Shown here in pieces: positions 41,081-49,410 of a stretch of DNA of 64,000 bases. This DNA comes from JASHPR01 sp963808705. Lineage in GTDB: Bacteria > Actinomycetota > Actinomycetes > Streptosporangiales > Streptosporangiaceae. The position numbers were made by a program, and so were the translations under genes. Position 1 is the stretch's first letter; every line of letters starts with the position of its first letter. The stretch lies in contig CAWEHB010000005.1 in assembly GCA_963808705.1 (NCBI GenBank), forward strand, positions 372,001-436,000, in the 5' to 3' direction. The notes beneath the pieces were generated by a model. The model had not been told where the DNA came from. It saw nothing but the letters and a program-made list of their open reading frames with translations, and ran no database searches.

Positions 41081-43411
41081 TCAGATCCCTAGCTGTTTGC
41101 CCTGCTCAACGGCATCGCGCCGGTTGGACACGCCGAGCTTGCGGTAGATCGCCTGCGTATGGGTCTTGATCGTGTTCGCCGACACGAACAGCTCCTGCCC
41201 GATCTCGCGCAGCGACAGCGAGCCGCCGAGCAGGCGCAGCACCGCCGCCTCGCGCTCGGTGAGCGGCTCGGCCAGCGACACCACGCGCGGCCGGCCCGCG
41301 ATCCGCCGGTCAAGCTCAGCCAGCCGGGCCTGCAGGGCCTGCGTGCCGTCCGGGAGCGCGGCCAGCACGTCTCTTGCCTCGTCGGCCCGTTCCGCGGCGC
41401 CGGCCCGGTCCCCCAGGTCGAGCAGGACCTGGGCCAGCAGCAGATGGAGTTCGAGGGTGGGCCACGGGCTGATCCCGAACAGCCTGCGGCGGGCTTCCAG
41501 GACCGGCTCAAGCTCGCTCCGGGCCTCAGGGAGCTGGCCCCGCGCGGCATGGACCGCACCCAAGGCGATGTGGGCCAGGCCGCTCTGCGGAACCGTGCTG
41601 AAGCCGCTGCGGGTGGCGAGCACGGTCGCTGCCTGCGCGTACTCCTGCGCTTTCGACACCCGGCCCAGCTCGACCGCGACCAGCGACATCCCGGAGAGGG
41701 CGAACATGCGTATCACCGGGATGGACGATTCGCTCTGCACGGCCTCTTCCAGCGGCCCCGCCGCCGCCGCGGGTTCACCGGACAGATAGAGGCTGTAACC
41801 GAGCGCGGCCCTCGCCGCCGCGTACCAGGGTGATACGGGGTCGCTTTCGATGTCGGCGGCGGCGGCGGCGGAGGCGTGCATCACCCGCAGGCCGTCGAAG
41901 CCGAAGACGCCCCGGAGCAGTGCGGATGAGGACTGCAGGGACCGCATTCCGTCGGGCAGCGGCCCTTCGTGCCGGCCCGCATCGATCACCGGGAGCCAGC
42001 GGTGCACGGCCTCCCGGTCACCCGTCAGAGCCGCGGCCCACGCCGCGCAGTGCGCCGCCAGCGGGTTAGCGGCGATCCGGTCGTCACCGAGCGACCGCAT
42101 CCATCCGCGCACCGTGGCCGTCCGGCCGATATCGACGTAGGAGTGCCAGCAGTGCGCGATCAGGTCGACGGCCGTGACCGCGTCGTCAGCGGCCAGTGCG
42201 TGGCTGACCGCCTCCTCGGCCGAGCCCGACTGCCGATGCCAGGCGCTCGCCCGCTGGTGCAGGGAGCGCACGTTGCCGGGCTCGGTCATGGCGAGCTGGC
42301 TGCGGAGCAACTGGGCGAACAGGTGGTGGTAGCGGTACCACTGCCGGTTGTCGTCCAGCGGCACCAGGAACAGGTTCTCCCGCTCGAGCGTCTCGATGAT
42401 CTTCGCGGCATCGGCTGAGCCGGTGACGGCGTCGCACAGCGGGGCGCAGAACCGGGTCAGGATCGAGGTGCGCGCCAGGAACTGCCGGACCTCACCTGGC
42501 TGGCGGCTGAGCACCTCATCGGCCAGGAAGTCAACGATGAACCGGTTATCACCGGTGAACTCGCGCACGAAGACGTGCGGCGACGAATGACCCCGCAGCG
42601 AGAGTGCGGCCAGGTATATCCCGGCCGGCCATCCCTCGGTGCGTTCCATAAGATCGGCCAGGTCAGGCTCGCTGAGCCTGGCGTCGGACACCGCGTGCAC
42701 CAGCGCGGCCGCCTCCTCGGGCGCGAAACGCAGCTCGCGCGCCCGGATCTCGACCATCTCCCCGGCCGCCCGCAGCCGGGCCAGCGGCAGGGGCGGATCG
42801 GCCCTGGTGATGAGCACGATCTGCGCCGACGGCGGCAGATGCTGCAGCAGGGACTCGATCTGGTCGTGGCAGAGGCGTTCCTTGATCACGTGGTAGTCGT
42901 CCAGCACCAGGACCACCGGCGTCGAGAGCGCGGCCAGTTCGTTGGCGAGGAGGGGGAGCACCGCCGCGGCGACTTCCGGGGCTTGCACCCGGAGCTCCCT
43001 CAGGATCGCCTCGACGCCGATCTGCGGGCAGGCCCGCTCCAGGGCGGTCACGATGTACCACCACAGCCGGGCCGGGTCGTCATCGCCGCGGTCGAGCGAG
43101 ACCCAGGCGAACGGCCGGCTCTCCAGGGCACTGGCCCGCCACTGCGCCACGAGCGTCGTCTTGCCGAAGCCCGCGGGGGCGTCCACGAGCACCAGCTTGA
43201 CGGACGTGCGGGCCAGGTAGCCGGTGAGCCCGGGGCGCTCCATCCACTCCGTTCGCGGGTTCGGAGCGTGGAGCTTGGTCTCGATCGGCACGTCGAGGCC
43301 CAGCCGACTGCGCGGCACCGCCGGGTCCGCGGGAACCGCCGGATCGGCGGGAACAGCACCTAGATGGCGTTCAGCTCGCTCCCCGTCCCGGTGGCCTGTG
43401 CCGCGCTGCAC
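41081..43411 (-). CDS. LuxR-family ATP-binding (LAL/MalT-type) regulator 3
   Basis: 776 residues from GTG 43411; the first 35 residues hold a small PADPAV repeat and the real start could be later. P-loop APAGFGKT (78-85), Walker B LVLDDYHVI, LITRADPPLPLARLRAAGEM, a long helical region, and LuxR domain LTEREAAVLRLLGGSLSLREIG ... SANTIKTHTQAIYRKLGVSN. Shorter than regulators 1 and 2 and from a different subgroup (MalT-like ETKLHAP N-terminus). Probably responds to a separate ligand while sharing the small-protein partner design. Confidence 0.9.
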   Translation of the reverse strand: MQRGTGHRDGERAERHLGAVPADPAVPADPAVPRSRLGLDVPIETKLHAPNPRTEWMERPGLTGYLARTSVKLVLVDAPAGFGKTTLVAQWRASALESRPFAWVSLDRGDDDPARLWWYIVTALERACPQIGVEAILRELRVQAPEVAAAVLPLLANELAALSTPVVLVLDDYHVIKERLCHDQIESLLQHLPPSAQIVLITRADPPLPLARLRAAGEMVEIRARELRFAPEEAAALVHAVSDARLSEPDLADLMERTEGWPAGIYLAALSLRGHSSPHVFVREFTGDNRFIVDFLADEVLSRQPGEVRQFLARTSILTRFCAPLCDAVTGSADAAKIIETLERENLFLVPLDDNRQWYRYHHLFAQLLRSQLAMTEPGNVRSLHQRASAWHRQSGSAEEAVSHALAADDAVTAVDLIAHCWHSYVDIGRTATVRGWMRSLGDDRIAANPLAAHCAAWAAALTGDREAVHRWLPVIDAGRHEGPLPDGMRSLQSSSALLRGVFGFDGLRVMHASAAAAADIESDPVSPWYAAARAALGYSLYLSGEPAAAAGPLEEAVQSESSIPVIRMFALSGMSLVAVELGRVSKAQEYAQAATVLATRSGFSTVPQSGLAHIALGAVHAARGQLPEARSELEPVLEARRRLFGISPWPTLELHLLLAQVLLDLGDRAGAAERADEARDVLAALPDGTQALQARLAELDRRIAGRPRVVSLAEPLTEREAAVLRLLGGSLSLREIGQELFVSANTIKTHTQAIYRKLGVSNRRDAVEQGKQLGI

Positions 43412-43557
43412 CCTGCTGAGCTTACGTAACGCATTCGATCTTGGCTAGGAACGGGTGTCTACCCCCGGGCCGCCCCAGCTCCTGGGCACCGGTCCGGGAA
43501 GTGCCTATGATCAGGCCATATCTCCGTCCAGGATGCCCGTCATCCGCCCGCCGCGGG

Positions 43558-43574
43558 TCACCCGTGCCGGGCGA
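43558..43574. promoter_or_regulatory. 17-bp operator copy TCACCC-GTGCC-GGGCGA
   Basis: One mismatch to the consensus, 55 bases before the DUF6458 gene at 43629. Confidence 0.55.
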
Positions 43575-43628
43575 GGCATCCCCCCCGATTCCGAGCCATC
43601 GTTAAGGCCAGAGGAGGTGGCAACCACT

Positions 43629-43853
43629 GTGACAATCGGCGGCAGCATCGCGCTCATCGTCATCGGCGCCATTCTTAAATGGGGCATAACCTGGCATCCC
43701 CAGAACGTGGATCTGCAGGTCATCGGCTTGATCCTGATGATCGCCGGCGTGGTTGGCCTGATCATCGCCATCACGTTCCTGGTCCTGCGCCGCCGCCAGC
43801 GGGCTTCGGCCCAGGTCTACGAGGAGCGCCGCTACACCCAGCCGCCGCCCTGA
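43629..43853 (+). CDS. DUF6458-type two-helix membrane protein 1
   Basis: 74 residues from GTG 43629; GAGGAGG upstream decides this start over earlier ones. VTIGGSIALIVIGAILKWGI then QVIGLILMIAGVVGLIIAITFLVL form two membrane helices, with a basic/tyrosine tail RRRQRASAQVYEERRYTQPP. A same-length paralogue is at 55125. Members are widespread tiny membrane proteins of unknown function in actinobacteria. Confidence 0.82.
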   Translation: MTIGGSIALIVIGAILKWGITWHPQNVDLQVIGLILMIAGVVGLIIAITFLVLRRRQRASAQVYEERRYTQPPP

Positions 43854-43906
43854 CCTCAGGACGGCACGTACCACGCTCACACCTGCGAACGGCGCCGGGA
43901 AGGCGG

Positions 43907-43923
43907 TCACCCCGTAGAGGTGA
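43907..43923. promoter_or_regulatory. 17-bp operator copy TCACCC-CGTAG-AGGTGA
   Basis: One mismatch to the consensus, 36 bases before the CLC start at 43959. Confidence 0.55.
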
Positions 43924-43958
43924 ACCGCTGGCGCCCCGCTTGGCGCGAGGATAGGCCG

Positions 43959-45434
43959 ATGGCCATGCGAGATGACCCGCCGAAGTCGGGGGGGCCAAGC
44001 ACGCCGGCCCCGCCGGCGGCGACTCCGCCGGACGCGGCAGCCCCGGGAGCCGCGGCAGCCCCGGGAGCGGCGACAACCCCGCCGGCCGCGGCCGGGGCGC
44101 CCGGCGGCCAGCCAGACCCGGCGGCGATGCTGCGCAGCCGGGCCTACGTCCTGCTGCTGGCGATGGCGGCGATCTTGGGCGTGCCGATCTCCGCGGCCGC
44201 CTACGGATTCCTGGCGCTGGTCAGCTACCTGCAAAAGGAGCTGTTCACCCACCTGCCGCACGGGCTCGGTTTCTCGACCGCGCCGGCCTGGTGGCCGCTG
44301 CCGATGCTGCTCATCGGCGCGGTGCTCACCGCCCTGGCCATCCAGTACCTGCCGGGCACCGGCGGGGCGTCGCCGGCGGCCGGCTTTGCCATACACCCCC
44401 CGCCGACGCCCATCCAGCTGCCCGGCGTCATCTGTGCGGCGCTGGCCTCGCTGGCGTTCGGCGCCGTGATCGGCCCGGAGATGCCGCTGATCGCGCTGGG
44501 CAGCGGCCTGGCGGTGCTGGCCACCAAGGCGGCCCGGCGGCGGCCGGTGCCGCCGCAGGGGGTGGCGGTGCTGGGGGCGGCCGGAAGCTTCGCGGCCATC
44601 AGCACGCTGCTGGGATCGCCCATCACCGGCGCGTTCTTGCTGATGGAGGCGTCCGGGCTGGGCGGGCCGATGCTGGGCCTGCTGCTGGTACCCGGGTTGC
44701 TGGCGTCGGGGGTGGGCGCGCTGATCTTCGTCGGCCTGGACAGCCTGACCGGGCTGGGCACCTTCTCGCTGACCATCCCCAGCCTGCCGCCCTTCAGCCG
44801 GCCCGACGTGGCCGAGTTCGGCTGGGCGATCGTGATCGGGCTGGCCGCCGCGCTGCTCGGCCCGGCGATCCTGTGGCTGTCGACGTCGCTGCACCGTTAC
44901 GCCGAGAAGTGGACCATGATCGTGCTGCCGCTGGCCGGCCTGGCCGTCGCGGTGCTCACGATCATCTACACGCAGGTGACCGGCAAGCCGTCGTCGGACA
45001 TGCTGTTCTCGGGACAGGACGACATCGGGCCGCTGATCCAGCACGCCGCCAGCTACTCGGTGGGGGCGCTGCTGCTGCTGCTGGCCTGCAAGAGCGTGGC
45101 CTACGGCGTGTCGATCGGCAGCTTCCGCGGCGGGCCCATCTTCCCGGCGCTGTTCGTCGGCGCGGCCGGCGGGGTCTTGATGTCCCACCTGCCCGGCCTG
45201 CCGCTGGTGGCCGGGGTCGCCATGGGCATCGGCGCGATGACCGTGGCGGTGATGAAGCTGCCGCTGACCTCGGTCCTGCTCGCCAGCCTGCTGCTGCTCT
45301 CCGACGCCACCAAGGTCATGCCGCTGGTGATCGTCGCGGTGGTCGTCGCCTACGTCGCCGTCGCCCACGTCACGCCGCGGCTGACGGCGCGGGCCAAGGG
45401 AAGCGGGCAGGCTGGTCAGGCGACGAGCAGGTAG
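43959..45434 (+). CDS. CLC-family chloride channel/transporter
   Basis: About 491 residues from ATG 43959 after an Ala/Pro-rich cytoplasmic tail (PPAATPPDAAAPGAAAAPG). Ten or more membrane helices. GAVIGPEMPLIALGSGLAVL corresponds to the GKEGP loop with the gating glutamate kept; FRGGPIFPALFVGAAGGVLM corresponds to the GGIFAP selectivity loop. Several CLC consensus positions differ, so channel versus antiporter activity is open. Probably moves Cl- or another anion during acid or osmotic stress. Its 3' end overlaps the convergent GAP-family gene by 19 bases. Confidence 0.85.
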   Translation: MAMRDDPPKSGGPSTPAPPAATPPDAAAPGAAAAPGAATTPPAAAGAPGGQPDPAAMLRSRAYVLLLAMAAILGVPISAAAYGFLALVSYLQKELFTHLPHGLGFSTAPAWWPLPMLLIGAVLTALAIQYLPGTGGASPAAGFAIHPPPTPIQLPGVICAALASLAFGAVIGPEMPLIALGSGLAVLATKAARRRPVPPQGVAVLGAAGSFAAISTLLGSPITGAFLLMEASGLGGPMLGLLLVPGLLASGVGALIFVGLDSLTGLGTFSLTIPSLPPFSRPDVAEFGWAIVIGLAAALLGPAILWLSTSLHRYAEKWTMIVLPLAGLAVAVLTIIYTQVTGKPSSDMLFSGQDDIGPLIQHAASYSVGALLLLLACKSVAYGVSIGSFRGGPIFPALFVGAAGGVLMSHLPGLPLVAGVAMGIGAMTVAVMKLPLTSVLLASLLLLSDATKVMPLVIVAVVVAYVAVAHVTPRLTARAKGSGQAGQATSR

Positions 45435-46069
45435 ATGCTCTTGCCCGCCAGCCAGAACCCCAGCAGCAGGAAGACCGCCACGAACACCTGGTCGGTGTGC
45501 GTGTCCAGCCAGGCCCGCAGCTTCTGCAGCCGGATCTCGGCCGCGGCGGGCGTGAAGGTCGCGCAGAACTCCAGGTAGAGGTAGCTGGAGCTGGCCAGCA
45601 GGCAGAAGAGCACCAGCGTCAGCCAGGTGACCGCGTCCGACAGGTTGGCCTGGGTCACGGTCGCGGCGCCCGCCGTCACCAGCGCCCAGGGCTGCAGGAA
45701 CGCGGCGAGTCCGGCGCACGCCGGCAGCGAGAGCTGGTCCAGCCGCGCCATCCAGGTCGGCGGCTTGCGCGGTCGGCCCCGGCGGCGCCACCGGCGCACC
45801 GCGAGCAGGATCAGCACCAGGCCCGCCGCCAGCTTGACGGCGAGGGCGGCTTCCGAAGGCGCGGTGTTGTCGGCGGGTGGCTGGCCCCCGGTCGCCAGCA
45901 GGACCGCGGCGATCACCACGACCAGGCAGGCCAGCCAGCCCAGGATGTAGGCCAGGCCCTTCCTGGTGCCCTTCTCGGCTCCCAGGAGCAGGATGAAGGC
46001 CGTGATCGGGAACGGCTCCAGCGTGATCCCCAGGCCGATCAGCAGCAGATCAACTACCACCCGCACCAC
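45416..46069 (-). CDS. GAP/Sap-family membrane protein 1
   Basis: 217 residues with about six membrane helices: LLLIGLGITLEPFPITAFILLLG, ILGWLACLVVVIAAVLLAT, AALAVKLAAGLVLILLAVRRW, PACAGLAAFLQPWALVTAGAATV, LTLVLFCLLASSSYLYLEF, VFVAVFLLLGFWLAGKSIYLL. The pattern fits the GAP (Sap, sulfolipid-addressing-like) family related to LysE-type exporters. Substrate unknown. A second member is at 52555. Confidence 0.75.
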   Translation of the reverse strand: MVRVVVDLLLIGLGITLEPFPITAFILLLGAEKGTRKGLAYILGWLACLVVVIAAVLLATGGQPPADNTAPSEAALAVKLAAGLVLILLAVRRWRRRGRPRKPPTWMARLDQLSLPACAGLAAFLQPWALVTAGAATVTQANLSDAVTWLTLVLFCLLASSSYLYLEFCATFTPAAAEIRLQKLRAWLDTHTDQVFVAVFLLLGFWLAGKSIYLLVA

Positions 46070-46126
46070 TCCCGTGTCAGCGGCGCGAGCAGCGTAGCAG
46101 GACTCGCGGCCCGGACTAGATCACAA

Positions 46127-47587
46127 TCACACGCCCTGCTCGGCGGTCAGCCGCCCAGACTTGACGGCGTGGACCAGGGCCTGGTGGTCTTTCTCGTTCT
46201 GGTCGGCGTAGGCGGCGGCGAACTGGGCGATGGCCTTGTCGAAGACATCCGAATTGCCGAGGTAGGAGCCGATGGCGATCCGGTCGCCGGAGCGGGCGTG
46301 CGCCCGGGCCAGGGTCCAGCCGCAGATCTCGCCGTACATCCGCATGCCGCGCGGGACCAGGGTCGCGATGTCGAGGGAGAACTTCCAGTCCCGTAGCTGG
46401 CGGACGTAGTAGTCGTGCTCCTGGCCGTCCATCCCGTCTGCCACATGCTGCCAGCCGAGGAAGATGTCGCTGCTGGCCTGCATCAGCCGCTGCCCCGCGA
46501 CCACCCGCTGGCCCTGGTTCGCGTACTTGCTGGCGCCGAGGAAGCGGCTGAGCACCGACGCCTCGGCCTCTTTTACCTGCAGGAACAACGGGTCGGACTC
46601 GTCCCGGCCGAGCATCAGGACGATCCAGCAGCGTGTCCCGACGCTGCCGACCCCCACGACCTTGCGGGCCATGTCGCAATAGTCGTACTGCTCAAGCAGG
46701 TACCGGCGGTCGGTCTCCAGCGTGCGCCGGTACTTCCCCATCAGGTCGGTGATCCATTTCAGGAAGGCCGCCCGGTCCACGTCAGACGGGATCAGCTGAT
46801 CGGCCGGCACCAGCAGCGGCGGGTCGGAGATGATCCGCGGCTGGCCGTCCACCATGCGGGTCAGCTTGGCCACTTCCTGCATGCTGTCCCTGGTCCGCGC
46901 CTTGGCCAGGCCCTTGTCCAGCGCCTTGCGCTGGCGCGCCTTGAGCTCGGAGTCGAATTCCGCCCGCAGTTGATCGAGGTCGGCGTGCGCGTACCAGACG
47001 TCCAGGTTGGTCATTCCGGCGAAGTTCCGCATCGCCTGCCGGTAGCTGGCCACCGTCGCGGTGACGATCTCGCGGCGCTCCTTGTCGGCGAACCCGTTCT
47101 CGCGCGCGGCCACCTCCAGGCTGGCGGCCAGCCGCTTGACGTCCCACTCCCATGGGCCGGGCAGGGTCTCGTCGAAGTCGTTGACGTCGAAGACCAGGCG
47201 GCGCTCGGCCGAGCCGAAGATGCCGAAGTTGGACAGGTGCGCGTCGCCGCAGGCCTGCACGGCCAGCCCGGAGGCCGGCGTGGTGGCCAGGTCGCTGGCC
47301 ATCGGCAGGGCCGCCCCGCGGTAGTACGTGAACGGCGACACCATCATCCGGCCGTACCGGACCGGCACCAGTTCCGGCAGCCGCGTCTTCCCCTGCTCCT
47401 CCAGCAGCGCGACCGGGTCGGGCCGGTCCGGCCCCGGGTCGAACTCCGCGTGGCTGGCCCGGGGCACCTCGGCCCGCGCCGTCTTGCCCCGGGCCGAGCG
47501 CTCGGCCGGGGTCAGGTGACACAGGTGCGTCTCCAGTTCGTACTTCAGTGCGCGTCGGGGCGGAGCCTCGGTCATCGCGGCCATCAC
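46127..47587 (-). CDS. DUF2252 family protein (kinase-like fold)
   Basis: 486 residues. RMMVSPFTYYRGAALPMASD, then VQACGDAHLSNFGIF and VFDVNDFDETLPGPWEWDVKRLAAS are the DUF2252 signatures; the GDxHxxNFG and DxNDFD pair resembles the catalytic and metal loops of aminoglycoside-phosphotransferase-like kinases. A C-terminal RIAIGSYLGNSDVFDKAIAQ follows. No substrate is established. Downstream of HdeD on the same strand; the roughly 90-base gap holds a repeated inverted-repeat element. Confidence 0.88.
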   Translation of the reverse strand: MMAAMTEAPPRRALKYELETHLCHLTPAERSARGKTARAEVPRASHAEFDPGPDRPDPVALLEEQGKTRLPELVPVRYGRMMVSPFTYYRGAALPMASDLATTPASGLAVQACGDAHLSNFGIFGSAERRLVFDVNDFDETLPGPWEWDVKRLAASLEVAARENGFADKERREIVTATVASYRQAMRNFAGMTNLDVWYAHADLDQLRAEFDSELKARQRKALDKGLAKARTRDSMQEVAKLTRMVDGQPRIISDPPLLVPADQLIPSDVDRAAFLKWITDLMGKYRRTLETDRRYLLEQYDYCDMARKVVGVGSVGTRCWIVLMLGRDESDPLFLQVKEAEASVLSRFLGASKYANQGQRVVAGQRLMQASSDIFLGWQHVADGMDGQEHDYYVRQLRDWKFSLDIATLVPRGMRMYGEICGWTLARAHARSGDRIAIGSYLGNSDVFDKAIAQFAAAYADQNEKDHQALVHAVKSGRLTAEQGV

Positions 47588-47602
47588 CGTCTCCTCTCCA
47601 TC

Positions 47603-47669
47603 GAACCTTCTTCATCGGTCGATCTCGCTCAGAGTGCGTGGGCAGTGACCGGGAGGATGAGAATGGTTC
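47603..47669. repeat. Inverted-repeat element, copy A
   Basis: A 67-base element bounded by GAACCTTCTTCATC and GGATGAGAATGGTTC, an imperfect inverted repeat. The inner part shares GTCGATC, CGCTC-GAGT, GTGGGCAGT and GGGAGGATGA with copy B at 57424-57494. It lies between the HdeD stop and the DUF2252 start. Confidence 0.65.
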
Positions 47670-47674
47670 ACCGG

Positions 47675-48184
47675 CTATGCATGGGTCGGTTCCCTGTCGT
47701 TGGCCTTGCGAAGCGCGTGCCGGAGCAGGAATCCCCCGATGATCTCGAAGATGCCCATGACGATGAACCAGATCCCGAGCAGCACGGCGAGGACGTCCAG
47801 CGAGGAGGCGGGGGCGGACACCACGACGATCCCGGCGATCAGGCTCACCACGCCGAAGATGATCCACCAGGCCCTGCCCTCGCGGACGCCGCCGGAGATC
47901 CCGCCGATGAGCGCCACCAGCCCCTGCACGATCCAGGTGAGGCCGATCACCAGGCCGATGATCGACCGGGTGAGATGCAGATGGCGGATCAGGATGACGC
48001 CGATGACGATGAACAGCAGGCCCGCGATGCCGAGCCAGATCCGGTGCCGCTCCCTCGGGTCGAAGACCCGGATCAGGTGGAAGAGCCCGGAGAGGATCAT
48101 CAGGATGCCGAGCAGGACCGCGATCACGTTCAGCGAGGTGGTCGGGTGGAAGGTCACGATGAGCCCGAGGATCAGGGTCACCAC
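47675..48184 (-). CDS. HdeD-family membrane protein, probable N-terminal frameshift
   Basis: 169 residues as read from GTG 48184; six hydrophobic helices in three repeated pairs (LNVIAVLLGILMILSGLFHLI; IIGLVIGLTWIVQGLVALIGG; VLAVLLGIWFIVMGIFEIIGG) as in acid-stress HdeD proteins. Coding continues upstream in this frame (GSWQAALFLGVV) without a start. An ATG at 48255 opens the proper N-terminus MAPSDYDDEPPPGPA in another frame, so a one-base loss near 48215 is likely. Presumed role: membrane protection under acid or energy stress. A perfect operator lies 37 bases before ATG 48255. Confidence 0.78.
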   Translation of the reverse strand: MVTLILGLIVTFHPTTSLNVIAVLLGILMILSGLFHLIRVFDPRERHRIWLGIAGLLFIVIGVILIRHLHLTRSIIGLVIGLTWIVQGLVALIGGISGGVREGRAWWIIFGVVSLIAGIVVVSAPASSLDVLAVLLGIWFIVMGIFEIIGGFLLRHALRKANDREPTHA

Positions 48185-48291
48185 GCCGAGGAACAGGGCG
48201 GCTTGCCACGAGCCGGCCCCGGCGGCGGCTCGTCGTCGTAATCACTGGGGGCCATGAACGCCCATGCTCGGTTCACCGTTCGCGCTTGTCG

Positions 48292-48308
48292 TCACCCGGC
48301 ACGGGTGA
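48292..48308. promoter_or_regulatory. 17-bp operator copy TCACCC-GGCAC-GGGTGA (perfect)
   Basis: Perfect copy with 7-base arms if the flanking G/C is counted. It is centred between divergent genes: 37 bases from the HdeD ATG at 48255 and 38 bases from the FGE ATG at 48346, so one site could control both. Confidence 0.65.
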
Positions 48309-48345
48309 TAGCGATCTTCTTGCCGCAGCGGCGAGAATCGGGAGC

Positions 48346-49314
48346 ATGCACGGCATGTCTGCGGCCCGGCCTCAGCTCAGGAACATGACCTGGATCCCCG
48401 GCGGCACGTTCCGGATGGGCTCGGCCGACTTCTACCCCGAGGAGCGCCCGGTCCACCAGGTCTCCGTCGACGGCTTCTGGATGGACACCCGCCTGGTGAC
48501 GGTGGCGGAGTTCCGCCGCTTCGCGAAGGCCGCCGGCTACGTGACCGTGGCCCAGCGCCCGCTCGCCCCGGCCGATTACCCCGATGCCGATCCCGCCCTG
48601 CTGGTGCCGGGGTCGCTGGTCTTCCACCGCACCGAGGGCCCGGTCGACCTGCGCGACTACCGCAACTGGTGGGCGTACGTGCCCGGCGCCGACTGGCGCC
48701 ACCCCGACGGCCCGGGCCGCGACGGCCGCGGCCGGGAACGGCACCCGGTGACGCACGTCGCGTACGAGGACGCGGAGGCCTACGCCGCGTGGGCCGGCAA
48801 GGAACTGCCCACCGAGGCGGAATGGGAGTACGCGGCGCGCGGCGGTCTCGACGGCGCGGTCTACGCATGGGGCGATGAGTTCGCGCCCGGCGGCCAGATG
48901 ATGGCCAACACCTGGCAGGGCCAGTTTCCGTGGCAGAACCTGCGCACCGACGGGTTTGCCGGGACCTCCCCGGTGGGCTCCTTTCCCGCCAACGGCTACG
49001 GCCTGCACGACATGACCGGCAATGTCTGGGAGTGGACGTGTGACTACTTCACCGCGCGGCACGCCGCCCCGGCGGCCGGCGCCTGCTGCGCGCCGCACAA
49101 TCCCCGGGTGAGCGCACCGCCCGCCGGGGCCATGATCGCCGGGCCGGGGTCACATCTGCCGCGCAAGGTGATCAAGGGCGGCTCGCACCTGTGCGCGCCC
49201 AACTACTGCCTGCGCTACCGGCCCGCGGCCCGGCAGAGCGAGACGACCGACACCGCCACCTGCCACATCGGCTTCCGGTGCGTCATCCGCGAGCCGAAAC
49301 AAGATCCCCCGTGA
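48346..49314 (+). CDS. Formylglycine-generating enzyme (SUMF1/EgtB-like)
   Basis: About 322 residues from ATG 48346 (48355 is also possible, GGGAG upstream). FGE-sulfatase fold: MTWIPGGTFRMGSADFYPEE, PVHQVSVDGFWMDTRLVTVAEF, HPVTHVAYEDAEAYAAWAGK, LPTEAEWEYAARGG and NVWEWTCDYF. The two copper-binding cysteines of true FGE are present in GGSHLCAPNYCLRYRPAARQ, favouring conversion of a sulfatase cysteine to formylglycine. No sulfatase gene is in the window, so its client is elsewhere or different. Confidence 0.88.
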   Translation: MHGMSAARPQLRNMTWIPGGTFRMGSADFYPEERPVHQVSVDGFWMDTRLVTVAEFRRFAKAAGYVTVAQRPLAPADYPDADPALLVPGSLVFHRTEGPVDLRDYRNWWAYVPGADWRHPDGPGRDGRGRERHPVTHVAYEDAEAYAAWAGKELPTEAEWEYAARGGLDGAVYAWGDEFAPGGQMMANTWQGQFPWQNLRTDGFAGTSPVGSFPANGYGLHDMTGNVWEWTCDYFTARHAAPAAGACCAPHNPRVSAPPAGAMIAGPGSHLPRKVIKGGSHLCAPNYCLRYRPAARQSETTDTATCHIGFRCVIREPKQDPP

Positions 49315-49321
49315 CGGGTGA
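49305..49321. promoter_or_regulatory. 17-bp operator copy TCCCCC-GTGAC-GGGTGA
   Basis: One mismatch to the consensus, overlapping the FGE stop codon and 90 bases before the lipoprotein at 49411. Confidence 0.45.
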
Positions 49322-49410
49322 AGCCTGGCGCTCCCGGCGGCGCCATCCTGGGTGGCAATGTGCTGGCCACCGGGAGTTTCCAGAACGCGAACGCGGGAGG
49401 GGACGCAGGT

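Noticed and set aside
44291..46396. 701-codon plus-strand frame over CLC and the GAP gene
   Set aside because: Out of frame with two well-supported membrane proteins; translation is Arg/Gly-rich noise.
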